Of a stretch of DNA of 64,000 nt, positions 18,211 to 30,366 are shown one piece after another (the stretch's first letter is position 1; each line of letters starts with the position of its first letter). The stretch covers positions 124,001 to 188,000 of the forward strand of contig NZ_FQVL01000001.1 in the NCBI RefSeq assembly GCF_900129355.1, read 5' to 3'. Made by a program: the position numbers and the translations under genes. This DNA comes from Seinonella peptonophila. Lineage in GTDB: Bacteria > Bacillota > Bacilli > Thermoactinomycetales > Thermoactinomycetaceae. The notes beneath the pieces are model-generated. The model worked only from the letters and a program-made list of their open reading frames with translations, was not told where the DNA came from and did not search any database.

Positions 18211-19008
18211 TTGCAACAATTTTTTCGAGTATGTACATTGCTTGTCCTGGGATTGATATTGACAAGTTTACCATGGCTACAATCCACTGTAGCACAGGCA
18301 CCGCCTGATATCGTCTCTGAAAAACCATTGAGTCTTAGCCAAATGCAAAAAGAAAATGCAACCTTTAAAACTAAAGTAGCGGCAGCGCCCATTTACTACA
18401 ACGGTCCAAGAACAATCAAAAAAGTCGCACTTACCTTTGACGATGGTCCTGACAACACGTATACAAGTCAAATCTTAGATGTCCTCAAGCAATACAAGGT
18501 TAAAAGTACTTTCTTTGTTGTTGGCACGATGGCTGCAAACAACAAATACCAAGCGAATCTCAAGCGGATTGTCATCGATGGACATATCATCGCGAATCAT
18601 TCGTGGAGTCATAAGGATTTAGCCAAGGTTTCTACAACTACACTCAACGCCGAATTAGACAAAACAAACGCAATCGTTTACAAATATACGAAGAAAAAAA
18701 TGAAAATTTTCCGACCACCTTATGGGTCAGCAAAAGGTATTACAAACCAAGTAGCAAGTAAAGGGTTTATAACAGTAAACTGGGATGTTGATCCAAATGA
18801 TTGGAAAAAGGGCATTACTGCAGCAGAAATTATCCGAACCGTAAAATCACAGACTAAAAATGGTAGTATCATTCTTATGCATAGTGCAGGCGGATCACGA
18901 TCCGAAACAGTAAAAGCATTACCACAAATTATTAAATACTTAAAAAGCAAAGGATATACAATTGTAACTGTAGATCAATTACTGAACAAACCCGCATATG
19001 CCAACTAG
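18211..19008 (+). CDS. Secreted polysaccharide deacetylase (NodB domain)
   Basis: TTG 18211 follows GAGGTGA. The 265-residue product has an N-terminal signal peptide (hydrophobic residues ~7-25, cleavage near AQA) and a NodB domain with all five motifs: TFDDGP, HSWSH (metal His pair), RPPYG, DVDPNDW and LMHS. It should remove N- or O-acetyl groups from peptidoglycan or chitin-like glycans outside the membrane using a bound metal. It stands alone with a terminator ahead. Confidence 0.9.
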   Translation: MQQFFRVCTLLVLGLILTSLPWLQSTVAQAPPDIVSEKPLSLSQMQKENATFKTKVAAAPIYYNGPRTIKKVALTFDDGPDNTYTSQILDVLKQYKVKSTFFVVGTMAANNKYQANLKRIVIDGHIIANHSWSHKDLAKVSTTTLNAELDKTNAIVYKYTKKKMKIFRPPYGSAKGITNQVASKGFITVNWDVDPNDWKKGITAAEIIRTVKSQTKNGSIILMHSAGGSRSETVKALPQIIKYLKSKGYTIVTVDQLLNKPAYAN

Positions 19009-19012
19009 GGGT

Positions 19013-19198
19013 GCGGAACTCATTTTAAGAAAAGCACAGAAGGATAAGTGAATTCGTGCCATGATGATGAACGGATCTCGTGTAAATCCTAATGTGAAGA
19101 AAGATCCGTTTCAGGATTATGATATTGTTTATGTCGTCATGGAGATGGAATCTTTTACATCCAATTATAATTGGGTTGATTATTTTGGAAGGAAAATC
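19013..19198 (+). pseudogene. Aminoglycoside 6-adenylyltransferase (ANT(6)/AadK) remnant
   Basis: The plus frame reads AELILRKAQKDK, then TGA (19049-19051), then IRAMMMNGSRVNPNVKKD, FQDYDIVYVV and WVDYFGRKI. This is the N-terminal nucleotidyltransferase core of ANT(6) enzymes, where GSRxNxN and the DxD-like QDYDI metal site are diagnostic. The start codon is lost, a nonsense codon interrupts the frame and similarity ends near 19198; the remaining ~160 codons and the catalytic base are missing. It is a dead resistance gene. Confidence 0.75.
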
Positions 19199-19359
19199 AG
19201 AAGGAGACTACATTCGTTTCCGTTTGATTTTCTTTTTCTTGATCAATTTGTAAATATCCCTAGACTATGTCCTATTTTTACAGAAATCTGCCGACTGAAA
19301 GCCCACAGTTTGAATCGTGAGATGAAAGACGACTTTGCTCGGTTATTCCTTTCAAGAGA

Positions 19360-19388
19360 TTGCTAAGAGCTACCATTTTTTGTATAAT
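19360..19388 (+). promoter_or_regulatory. Sigma-A-like promoter upstream of a folded RNA region
   Basis: TTGCTA, 17-base spacer, TATAAT. The predicted start is near 19395, at the edge of a highly structured, non-coding region ending at 19683. Confidence 0.55.
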
Positions 19389-19394
19389 CGAACG

Positions 19395-19683
19395 CATGAG
19401 CGGTGCTCATCCTGCTTGTAGCAGGCTTTGTTCCTGTGTACGTTATGGTATGAGGTTCAAGCGGCGAACTAAACTCTCCCGCTTGGTAAAACCATAAGAG
19501 TGATTGATGGAGCGAACTAGCGTACTGGTAACAGGTACGCCACCCATGTAGGTACATGCAACAGAAGTTGTAGAACTGCATGGGATGGGCTGATGGGACA
19601 GTCCCTAGCTTGGGAGTAGCACGAAGCAAAGGCGTACGCAAACTACCCAAGAATCCCATGCGTTAAGCGTGAGGAGTCTCAAA
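19395..19683 (+). ncRNA. Structured RNA ending in an IS200/IS605-type right end (omega-RNA-like)
   Basis: No convincing ORF is present, but consecutive helices are: CCTGC TTGTA GCAGG (19421-19435); TTATGGT/ACCATAA (19443 and 19491) enclosing AAGCGG/CCGCTT; GCGTAC/GTACGC (19520 and 19535); CATGTA GG TACATG (19545-19558); GGGAC/GTCCC near 19595. The segment ends with AAGAATCCCATGC, loop GTTAA, GCGTGAGGAGTCTC, like right ends of IS200/IS605 elements, where TnpB guide RNAs (omega-RNA) end. No tnpB or tnpA remains nearby. A partial second copy of the TTGTAGAACTGCA motif lies at 19842-19854. Function as RNA is inference. Confidence 0.45.
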
Positions 19684-19925
19684 CATATCTCCTTTGTACC
19701 TCAAATAGACTATCACTATCAACAATCCATTTACGAATATCTGGATATTATCATTGCTTGAAAAAGAAAGGATCTGAACTAATAAATATTCTGTTAACAA
19801 AGATGAGCGTACAGTCACCCATCAACTAGCAGGAATTGCTATTGTAGAACTGCACAGAATGAGTGATTGCACACCCTTTAACTAGAGCGATTTCCAAAAC
19901 AGAATCGAATCAAGGAGGCTAACAT

Positions 19926-21422
19926 CTATAAACTAATTTTCTTTTCGTCTAAACCTAGCATTTGTGATGTGAAAATATGAATTTCACGTAGAAGCGATGG
20001 GTTCTCAAGTAGAGAGACACCATAAGAGGGAATCATCGCTTTGATTTTCGGTTCCCAATCTTCCATCAGATGAGGGAAACATCTTTTAATGACTTCAAGC
20101 ATTACATGTACGGCTGTTGAAGCACCTGGAGAAGCGCCTAATAATGCTGCAATCGAGCCATCAGCAGAAGTGATTACTTCTGTACCGAATTGAAGTGTTC
20201 CTTTGCCACTGGCAGTATTTTTAATAATTTGTACACGCTGACCCGCTACTACTAAATCCCAATCCTCGCTTTTAGCATTCGGGATAAATTCACGTAGCTC
20301 CTCCATGCGTTGTTCTTTCGATAACATCACTTGCTGAATCAGATATTTAGTCAGCGACATCTCTTTTGCACCTGCCGCCAACATTGTTAAAACATTATTT
20401 GGTTTTATGGATGATACTAAGTCGAACATGGAGCCTGTTTTTAAAAACTTTGGTGAAAAGCCAGCGAAGGGCCCAAAAAGTAATGATTTTTTATTATCGA
20501 TATATCTGGTGTCAAGATGTGGAACAGACATTGGCGGGGCACCTACTTTAGCTTTACCGTACACTTTGGCATGATGTTGTGCGATTACATCTGCATTATT
20601 GCAGACCATAAATATTCCGCTTATTGGAAATCCGCCGATGTGCTTTCCTTCTGGAATACCGGATTTTTGCAGTAAATGCAGACTTCCCCCACCTCCCCCT
20701 ATAAAGACAAATTTTGCACGACAACGTTCGATATCTCCACTATTGAGATTTCGGACTTTTAATTCCCACAATCCATCTTTCGTACGTTTCATATTATTTA
20801 CACAATGTTTATAGCGAATATCGACATTTTTACTCTCTAAGTGGTCAAATAACATGCGCGTTAACGCGCCAAAGTTGACATCTGTTCCAGAATCTATTTT
20901 TGTTGCAGCTATAGGTTCGTTCGAAGTTCGACCTTGCATAATAAGTGGAATCCATTCCATTAATTTCTTTGTATCGTCAGAAAATTCCATATCTTGATAT
21001 AAAGGGGTTTTTGATAGCGTTTCAAAACGTTTCTTTAAAAAGGATACATTTTGTTTCCCCTGCACCAAACTCATATGAGGTAATGGCATGATAAAATCAT
21101 GAGGATTATTTATCAACTTACTTTTTACAAGATAGGACCAAAACTGCATCGAAAGCTGAAACTGTTCATTTATTTTAATCGCTTTACTAATATCTACAGA
21201 TCCATCCGATTTTTCGACAGTGTAGTTAAGCTCGCACAATGCCGCATGACCTGTACCCGCATTATTCCATTCGTTTGAACTTTCTTGCCCTGCGTTTGCG
21301 AGCTTCTCAAACACTTTAATATCCCATTCTGGTACTAATTCTTTCAAGAGCGTCCCCAACGTCGCACTCATGATTCCAGCACCAATTAAAATCACATCTG
21401 CTTTCGTCTCTCTATTACTCAT
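19926..21422 (-). CDS. mqo: Malate:quinone oxidoreductase
   Basis: ATG 21422 is nine bases from AAAGG. The ~498-residue protein opens with the FAD-binding [13 protein letters not shown], followed by the family-specific [37 protein letters not shown], and the C-terminal [20 protein letters not shown] motif of Mqo. It oxidises malate to oxaloacetate and passes electrons to menaquinone at the membrane, an alternative to soluble malate dehydrogenase. It is monocistronic. The 359 bases between it and the next gene (21423-21781) hold only AT-rich sequence with nothing recognised. Confidence 0.93.
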   Translation of the reverse strand: MSNRETKADVILIGAGIMSATLGTLLKELVPEWDIKVFEKLANAGQESSNEWNNAGTGHAALCELNYTVEKSDGSVDISKAIKINEQFQLSMQFWSYLVKSKLINNPHDFIMPLPHMSLVQGKQNVSFLKKRFETLSKTPLYQDMEFSDDTKKLMEWIPLIMQGRTSNEPIAATKIDSGTDVNFGALTRMLFDHLESKNVDIRYKHCVNNMKRTKDGLWELKVRNLNSGDIERCRAKFVFIGGGGGSLHLLQKSGIPEGKHIGGFPISGIFMVCNNADVIAQHHAKVYGKAKVGAPPMSVPHLDTRYIDNKKSLLFGPFAGFSPKFLKTGSMFDLVSSIKPNNVLTMLAAGAKEMSLTKYLIQQVMLSKEQRMEELREFIPNAKSEDWDLVVAGQRVQIIKNTASGKGTLQFGTEVITSADGSIAALLGASPGASTAVHVMLEVIKRCFPHLMEDWEPKIKAMIPSYGVSLLENPSLLREIHIFTSQMLGLDEKKISL

Positions 21423-21781
21423 TTTTACCAACCTTTTACTCTAAAATTTACAGAAAAGATATGGATGTTCAATATTGTGGTGTCTAACTTTGTAATCTTT
21501 TCAAAACTTGAATCGCACTACTACTTCATAAACATTTTACAAATAATTATAAAGAGGTTCAAACCCGAATGACATATTAATATATACATAAGATATAAGT
21601 TTTATAAGTAACAAAATTCTGTTGTATGTGAGCAATGTTCGAGAAACTTTCGTGATGGGGTGAAATACTTGGGAATGCGATAGAATTGGGTATTATCAAG
21701 TATCGGATATCTACGTTGATTTGTTTAGCAATTTCATCTCTTGTGTGAAGTATGAGGATGGATCTTGTTAGCAAACATAAA

Positions 21782-25211
<3,430 letters not shown>

Positions 25212-25346
25212 ATGAGTCAAAACAGCTCTTCAAAGACCAGAGGTGTTCTTGGAGAGTCAGATGCGTTGAAAGTAGTACGCCCGGTTCGAGAAATAGGAGT
25301 TGATGCTCTTTCTAAGCTTGGCATCTTAATTCTGTACCGATACTAA
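25212..25346 (+). CDS. Candidate small ORF, 44 residues
   Basis: ATG 25212 lies nine bases after AAAGGG and encodes MSQNSSSKTRGVLGESDALK followed by a basic/hydrophobic tail ending GILILYRY. The stop codon is the first base triplet of the perfect hairpin at 25344, which would serve as terminator. This is a tidy gene-like layout for a peptide, but no family is recognised and an overlapping frame exists. Confidence 0.3.
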   Translation: MSQNSSSKTRGVLGESDALKVVRPVREIGVDALSKLGILILYRY

Positions 25347-25387
25347 GCATGCCTTCAAGCACTTGCGCGAACTCGAAGGCATGCTTA
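25344..25387. terminator. Perfect 13-bp hairpin between convergent frames
   Basis: TAAGCATGCCTTC and GAAGGCATGCTTA enclose 18 bases. It lies between the small plus ORF and the minus-strand DUF397 gene. No clear T run on either side. Confidence 0.5.
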
Positions 25388-25390
25388 CTC

Positions 25391-25639
25391 TCAGGATTCG
25401 GTCTCTGAACCAAAATCTTTAAAGAGTGCCAATATGGAGAGATCAAACTCTCCTGCTTCTACCCCTGCCTTGAACGCCTCCCATTCTTCATAGGTGAAGA
25501 AAAAAGAGGGGTCTTCGGAGTTACTGGTTTTGAATTCTACTCCTCCTTCAATAGGATTAATGATGACTTTCTTTAATTCTGTTTGTTCTGTCCCTTCCAT
25601 CGAAGTTTCGCCCGACGGCTCTTCCCTTGGTTCTTCCAT
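25391..25639 (-). CDS. DUF397 domain protein
   Basis: The product (~82 residues from ATG 25639, with GGAAGGG closely ahead; a longer start at 25693 is possible) has an acidic N-terminus and a C-terminal DUF397 signature: GGVEFKTSNSEDPSFFFTYE followed by EWEAFKAGVEAGEFDL. DUF397 is mainly an actinomycete family usually beside an XRE regulator; none is visible here. It points to Thermoactinomycetaceae-like ancestry or transfer. Function unknown, perhaps a regulator partner. Confidence 0.7.
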   Translation of the reverse strand: MEEPREEPSGETSMEGTEQTELKKVIINPIEGGVEFKTSNSEDPSFFFTYEEWEAFKAGVEAGEFDLSILALFKDFGSETES

Positions 25640-25967
25640 ATGCCCTTCCAGGCTCGCAACGCTCTGATGGCGTTGTGTGGCTATTGCTATCATTATCAGT
25701 ATATTATAACTCTAAAACTAGAGTAACCTATTTCAATCCAAAATCAACACGATTTTGATTTATCCTACTTAGGGGCATGTACGGTGACCCCTAAACGGGA
25801 TTAACTTTACCTATCCAAACCATAAAAATCCGGTGATTTCAGATATCTTAATGGAAATCTATCCAGTTAATAAAATTCCACTGCATGCTGTAAATTGAAT
25901 TCCTATCAACAACACATCACAGTCTTGTTCCAAAACTATATATGCTATCATTTATCCTTGGTTGAAA

Positions 25968-26111
25968 ATATCAGTTTCGCTTAGGAGTGGCGATCCCTTG
26001 CTGATGAGATCATTTTTAATGGAAGCAGGTCGAATTATCGAGCGAGGAACTCATCGAGAGCTTTTGGAGGAATAAGCTAAGTATTTTCAAATGATAGAGG
26101 TGTGGAGTTAA
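25968..26111 (+). pseudogene. ABC exporter ATPase C-terminal remnant
   Basis: Across two or more frameshifts the plus strand reads ISFRL..., ADEIIF, MEAGRIIERGTHRELLEE, a stop, then KYFQMIEVWS. This is the H-loop to C-terminus of MsbA/LmrA-type ABC exporters, normally following SHRLSTV. The rest of the gene is gone. Between 25694 and 25967 no gene is seen. Confidence 0.7.
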
Positions 26112-26126
26112 TTAAACGAATTAGTC

Positions 26127-26157
26127 AGCGCACTGTCGTTTACTACAACAGTGCGCT
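26127..26157. terminator. Hairpin between ABC remnant and vat
   Basis: AGCGCACTGT and ACAGTGCGCT, perfect 10-bp stem, 11-base loop. It can end transcription from the vgb-vat operon on the minus strand. Confidence 0.65.
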
Positions 26158-26175
26158 TATTTCCTTGCTTTATTT

Positions 26176-26799
26176 TCAAATTGACTTCAACTGATTGATA
26201 TCACCATTCATAATGAAATTAATATGCTTTGAGATTAGTTCTATTTCCCAATCCCACCATCTAATCGCTAACCAATCATCGATATTTTCTTTGGAAAAAC
26301 GGGTTCGTATTGGTTTAGCTGGGTTACCACCAACAATGGTATAAGGTTCTACTGATCTGGTAACAACAGACTGAGTAGCAATAATTGCACCATCCCCAAT
26401 TGTCACTCCTGACAGAATCGTTGCATCTTGTCCAATCCATACATCATTCCCAATTCGGATTCCCCCCTTTAGAGGTAAATCGTCTAGGGAGGGTGAATGT
26501 TGTTCCCAACCATGACCAAAAATATTAAATGGATATGTTGAGCCATCCATCCGGTGATTAGCTCCATCCATTATAAAAGTCGTTCCAGCTGCGATGGAGC
26601 AAAACTTACCGATGATCAATTGATCGCCAATAAACTCATAATGATGCTGTACTTGATCTTCAAAATGCTCTCCGTTTCTTGCCGAGTAGTATGAATAGTT
26701 ACCTGCAATGATGTTAGGGCGAGTAATGGTAGGCTTGATAAATTGTACATTTTGATTACCTTTAATCGGGTATTTTACATTTGGATTTGGTCCTATCAA
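26176..26799 (-). CDS. vat: Streptogramin A O-acetyltransferase (Vat family)
   Basis: TTG 26799 gives an N-terminus (M)IGPNPNVKYPIKG that aligns with Vat proteins and is seven bases from AAGGAG; GTG 26808 is too close to it. The protein (~207 residues) is a left-handed parallel beta-helix acetyltransferase with IGKFCSIAAGTTFIMDGANH (catalytic His), HRMDGSTYPFN, IRIGNDVWIGQDATILSG, GGNPAKPIRTRF and WWDWE. These are hallmarks of the xenobiotic Vat/CatB group, nearest to Vat. It acetylates streptogramin A with acetyl-CoA. It forms an operon with vgb. Confidence 0.85.
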   Translation of the reverse strand: MIGPNPNVKYPIKGNQNVQFIKPTITRPNIIAGNYSYYSARNGEHFEDQVQHHYEFIGDQLIIGKFCSIAAGTTFIMDGANHRMDGSTYPFNIFGHGWEQHSPSLDDLPLKGGIRIGNDVWIGQDATILSGVTIGDGAIIATQSVVTRSVEPYTIVGGNPAKPIRTRFSKENIDDWLAIRWWDWEIELISKHINFIMNGDINQLKSI

Positions 26800-26804
26800 A
26801 CGAC

Positions 26805-27695
26805 TCACTCCTTGTTATATCTCAATTCTCCAATTTTGTTTTTTTCCTCTGCAAACCAAACAGCGCCATCAAAACTGATTGTAATTCCATGAGGTTCTGA
26901 TTCTGGCGTAGGAATAGGGTACGATGTGATTTCTCCATTGATTGTGATTCGTCCAATTTGGTTACTTCCCCATTCGGTAAACCATAAGTCATTGTCTTGA
27001 CCACTTATGATCGCGTGCGGTTTGGCTGAAGGAGTAGGAAGAAGAAATTCTTCAATTGAACCGTGTATGGAAATACGCCCGATTTGGTTTCCCAGGATTT
27101 CCGTAAACCATAAAGCTCCATCAGGACCACTTACAATGCCAACTGGTCCCGACTGTGGTGTAGGAATTTCAAATTCATCTATTTTCCCTTCAGAAGTAAT
27201 TCTTCCAATCCGGTTTCCTTGATTTTCCGTGAACCAAAGAGCTCCATCATAACCTGCTGTAATAAATGAAGGAAAAGAATTTCGTTGGGGCAGCGGAAAT
27301 TCATCTATTTTCCCTGACTTTGTAATCCGTCCAATTCGATTTCCAGCTAATTCCGTAAACCAAATCATACCGTCGGGTCCTTCTGTTATTCCATAGGGTT
27401 CCGAATCAGAATGTGGAAGAGGATATTCATCGATAATTCCATTTGAAATGCGACCAATTTGATTTGCTTTATTTTCTGTAAACCAGATATCACCATTCGT
27501 ACTTGCCATGATGACGGAAAGCCCAGCATTTGCAGTTGGGATCGAAAATTCATCAATAGCACCAGAATGGGTAATAGTTCCAACTTTATTTCTTTTGTTA
27601 TCAGTAAACCAAAGGGTTCTATCTTGACCTGAAGTAATACTGTATGGAGCCGAGTCACCAGAGGGAAGAGTGAATTCGCGAAATTGTACCTGCAT
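26805..27695 (-). CDS. vgb: Virginiamycin B lyase (streptogramin B lyase)
   Basis: ATG 27695 lies nine bases from GGAGG; the longer frame has no such site. The ~296-residue protein is a seven-bladed propeller with repeated LWFTE..GN.IGRIT units, including [20 protein letters not shown] and a last blade with EPHGI and VWFAEE, where the family's catalytic His and Glu lie. Vgb linearises streptogramin B by breaking its ester bond through C-O elimination. The downstream vat start overlaps the end of this gene region by a few bases, so both proteins are coupled. Confidence 0.88.
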   Translation of the reverse strand: MQVQFREFTLPSGDSAPYSITSGQDRTLWFTDNKRNKVGTITHSGAIDEFSIPTANAGLSVIMASTNGDIWFTENKANQIGRISNGIIDEYPLPHSDSEPYGITEGPDGMIWFTELAGNRIGRITKSGKIDEFPLPQRNSFPSFITAGYDGALWFTENQGNRIGRITSEGKIDEFEIPTPQSGPVGIVSGPDGALWFTEILGNQIGRISIHGSIEEFLLPTPSAKPHAIISGQDNDLWFTEWGSNQIGRITINGEITSYPIPTPESEPHGITISFDGAVWFAEEKNKIGELRYNKE

Positions 27696-27704
27696 AAGAA
27701 ATAA

Positions 27705-27732
27705 CCTCCAATCCATTTCCATGGATAGGAGG
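27705..27732 (-). promoter_or_regulatory. Hairpin that sequesters the vgb ribosome site
   Basis: On the minus-strand RNA CCTCC-U-AUCC pairs with GGAU-U-GGAGG across an 8-nt loop, so the GGAGG of vgb is base-paired. This is the layout of translational attenuators in inducible resistance genes. An ATG at 27757 opens a frame through the hairpin that could act as a leader, but it lacks a good ribosome site. Confidence 0.5.
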
Positions 27733-27989
27733 CAAGATGTACAAATAGAAACCTCATACCGGAGGTACCGTTGTGTGCTTGAAAAAGCCTATACTAATCC
27801 TATCCAAAGAAAATGATACATTTGTTTGATCATTTTTGAAGTTGTTAATGGATAAAGGATTAGTAAATCATCGACTTAACGGTCACCCTCTCATTTTAAT
27901 GTTTTGATTCTATCATAAATGACGTGAAAAACCAAGACATCTTCTATCGTTTTGTATAACAGGGGATTGATATCATACAAAGTTCAATA

Positions 27990-28036
27990 AAGCCTTGGTG
28001 ACAGTGGTAATTGGTTAACCACTGTCACCAAGGCTT
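27990..28036. repeat. Perfect 19-bp inverted repeat
   Basis: AAGCCTTGGTGACAGTGGT and its exact complement flank AATTGGTTA. On the plus strand the stem is followed by ACTTTTTT; on the minus strand it comes right after the Cys-rich frame at 28043. It may be a terminator for that frame. No other gene lies in 27733-27989. Confidence 0.65.
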
Positions 28037-28042
28037 ACTTTT

Positions 28043-28291
28043 TTACCCTAGACCGCGTTTTCTGGGGTCACGGCAATTACCTGGACAGCATTCCGAACAA
28101 TGAAGTCTCTTATCACAGTCTGCTGTTGCTTCACCACAGATCACACAGGAATCAGCAGTCATCATGATCTTCCATAGGGTTCGTTCTAACAAAAACGTTG
28201 CATCGTGTAGATCCTCAGTAGTGTCCTTTCAATACACGTAAGGGATGCTCGGAAACTGGTCAGCAATTATTTTACACAAAAAGCGTGATTT
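28043..28291 (-). pseudogene. Cys-rich zinc-finger-like small protein, interrupted or shortened
   Basis: From ATG 28165 the minus frame encodes 40 residues with CVICG, ADCDKRLHCSECCPGNC and a basic end (RDPRKRGLG): seven Cys in a zinc-ribbon-like pattern. The same frame continues upstream with protein-like sequence (TEDLHDATFLLERTLWKIMM), is broken by one TGA (28229-28231) and stays open to 28291. Either a 40-residue protein is made, or a ~80-residue gene has acquired a nonsense codon. A 19-bp hairpin follows the stop. Confidence 0.45.
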
Positions 28292-28500
28292 TCACAAAGA
28301 AAACTTATCGGGATTATATATTTTAATTTTTTGAAAACAAATTTGCTCATTATTGTAGATAGTATTGCCACAAGAATATAGCTCCTTTATTTTATTAAAT
28401 CTATATTTATCATTTCACTTTGAGATGAGGGAAAGATCTTATGAATGATTCCATTTATAAAAGGGTATATGTTTAAAAAAGGAGAAACAAAAACATCCAA

Positions 28501-28923
28501 ATGGCTCCACTTCATGTTGCATTGCGCAGAGAACGACGAAAAATAAAACGGATATTTAAATTTATATATCACTTAATGAAGAGTAGGAAGATTCCAGATT
28601 GGCAATGGATAAAATGTGATTCACCCATTGAAGAAAAAATGTACTTTGCTTTAAAACGCAGAGGATATAAAGTAATTACCCAATATCAAACGTGTGGTTA
28701 TGAGGTAGACTTGGTATTGCGAAAACATCGAATTGCCATAGAATGTGATGGCTATCAGCACCACCACACAGCAGAGCAACGTAAACGAGACCAGAAGAAA
28801 AGTCGTATATTACGTTCGAATGGCTGGAAAGTGATACGTCTTTCGGGAAAAGAGATCTATCACAAAATTGACCACTGCATAGAAAAAGTTCAGCTACAAA
28901 TCGGTAAAAGGAAAAGTATATAG
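28501..28923 (+). CDS. DUF559 / Vsr-like PD-(D/E)xK endonuclease-fold protein
   Basis: The 140-residue product is very basic. After a ~35-residue N-terminal helix it shows the fold's motifs: DSPIEEKMYFALKRRGYKV (first acidic residue), YEVDLVL (catalytic Asp), IAIECDGYQHH (E-x-D/K-like core) and a final SNGWKVIRLSGKEI strand-helix, as in DUF559 and Vsr/MutH-type proteins. Its partners and substrate are unknown; such proteins occur alone or with mobile DNA. The AAAAAGGAG site is 16 bases from the ATG, longer than usual, so the start is uncertain. Confidence 0.75.
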   Translation: MAPLHVALRRERRKIKRIFKFIYHLMKSRKIPDWQWIKCDSPIEEKMYFALKRRGYKVITQYQTCGYEVDLVLRKHRIAIECDGYQHHHTAEQRKRDQKKSRILRSNGWKVIRLSGKEIYHKIDHCIEKVQLQIGKRKSI

Positions 28924-29025
28924 TGAAGCGGATCAAGATTTATTATGACCCGCAATGTCTTCAAAAGATATTTCACTGTATACTGTATACTGTTTTTTGA
29001 AATTATGGTTCTGAGATGCTGTTTG

Positions 29026-29652
29026 CTAGAATGATTCGTTTACCACAACGTCTTCTATTGGTAAACGTATTGTTTTATATGCTGGAGCTGAAGCGATTCC
29101 TGCAGCAATCATCATGATCGGAATATATCGATCAGGGATTTGGAGCTTCTCAGACAGTTGATCCGCTTGAAAGCCGCCCATCGGAACAGAATCATACCCT
29201 TTTGATTTTAAAGCTAACATAAGTTGCATAGCAAACAAAGAAGCATTTAAAAATGCACTTTCTCGCCTTACAGATAAGGGCGCTTGGAAAGCATCATTGA
29301 TATCTTGCAATGCCCGCTGGTACGCTTCCTCTGACATGAGTCCAGCATCTACAAGTGGTTTATGCACGGCATCAGCTGTTTTATTTGCTTCAAGGTCGCC
29401 CAAAACAATAAAGACAACAGATGCATCCACTACTTGTTTCTGATGATAAGCAATTGGGGAAATGGCTTTCTTTTGTGCTGGATCTTGAATCACGATTACG
29501 CGCCAATGATGTAAATTCCATGCTGAAGGGGCGGTTTGGGCTAGTTGAAGAATTTCTTGTAGCTCATTAGCTGGAATCACATAATCTTTTTTGTATTGAC
29601 GAACAGCATGACGACTTTTCAGCACTTCAGAAAAAGATAACATTTTTTGCAT
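29026..29652 (-). CDS. Nitroreductase-family NAD(P)H oxidoreductase (MhqN/YodC-like)
   Basis: ATG 29652 sits seven bases from AAAGGAG. The ~208-residue FMN protein has the family's SRHAVRQYKKDYVIP (FMN-binding Arg), TAPSAWNLHHWRVIVIQ and MGGFQADQLSEKLQIP motifs. It probably reduces quinones or nitro compounds. A near-perfect palindrome lies 78 bases upstream, suggesting a dedicated repressor. It is monocistronic. Confidence 0.87.
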   Translation of the reverse strand: MQKMLSFSEVLKSRHAVRQYKKDYVIPANELQEILQLAQTAPSAWNLHHWRVIVIQDPAQKKAISPIAYHQKQVVDASVVFIVLGDLEANKTADAVHKPLVDAGLMSEEAYQRALQDINDAFQAPLSVRRESAFLNASLFAMQLMLALKSKGYDSVPMGGFQADQLSEKLQIPDRYIPIMMIAAGIASAPAYKTIRLPIEDVVVNESF

Positions 29653-29729
29653 AATCATTCTCCTTTTATTTTTATTGATAACTCAAATCTGCAATTATAT
29701 AATCCTTACAATGGTCATGATGTCATCTA

Positions 29730-29759
29730 TTACATGAACAGTAATGACTGCTCATGTAA
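29730..29759. promoter_or_regulatory. Palindromic operator upstream of the nitroreductase
   Basis: TTACATGAACAG, spacer TAATGA, CTGCTCATGTAA: 12-base arms with one mismatch. No regulator gene is adjacent, so it would be bound by a protein encoded elsewhere. Confidence 0.55.
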
Positions 29760-30366
29760 ATGAATAGGGTCTTAATTATTTCGGAATATTCACATCTTTA
29801 AGTTAGATAATATTTAACACAGTGAAATGAATAAACATAAGCATGCTAATTAATTGACTTAAGTCATTTGATTTATAGAACTAACATGAAACTTGCCAAC
29901 TAGCTAGTCAACAATAGTAACTTTACCTAGATATGCAACAAATGCATATATTGAATTTCACAAACTGTATCGGTACAAAATGTAAATAAAAAAATTTAAC
30001 CAACACCTTTACGAGCAGGTAGTCGGTAAATTAGAGGTGACACTAGAAAAAGGAAAATTTACAATATTAAGGGGATTTGATTAAAAATACCCATTTTCAC
30101 CACGGTAAGGTGTAACCGAAGATGATTCATATCCCTGATCGTTAAACAGCCGGAATGATTCACAAGTAGTAGCCTTTTTGATCATCATGCTGGTGAGAAT
30201 TTATGAACACTAAACAATGTCCATTGTTTTTTACTACAAAAAGTGAAACAATTTTTAAAAGGAGTATAGTATGAGATAATTCCAAGGTAGCAACCTCTTC
30301 TAACCAATTTGGGGATTACAAATGATTTAGAAAGAACATGCATTACGAAAGGATCAGGTATAACAA
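29760..30366. other. Gene-free stretch
   Basis: No gene of usual size is seen. A 32-codon open frame near 29985-30081 includes QHLYEQVVGKLEVTLEKGKF but has no start signal and may be a remnant. Confidence 0.4.

Noticed and set aside
19363-19659. 98-codon minus frame across the folded RNA region
   Set aside because: Composition looks non-coding and it mirrors the RNA helices; the plus-strand promoter and hairpins explain the region better.
27386-27757. 123-codon frame overlapping vgb
   Set aside because: Same strand, other frame, no ribosome site. Kept only as a possible leader start for attenuation, not as a gene.
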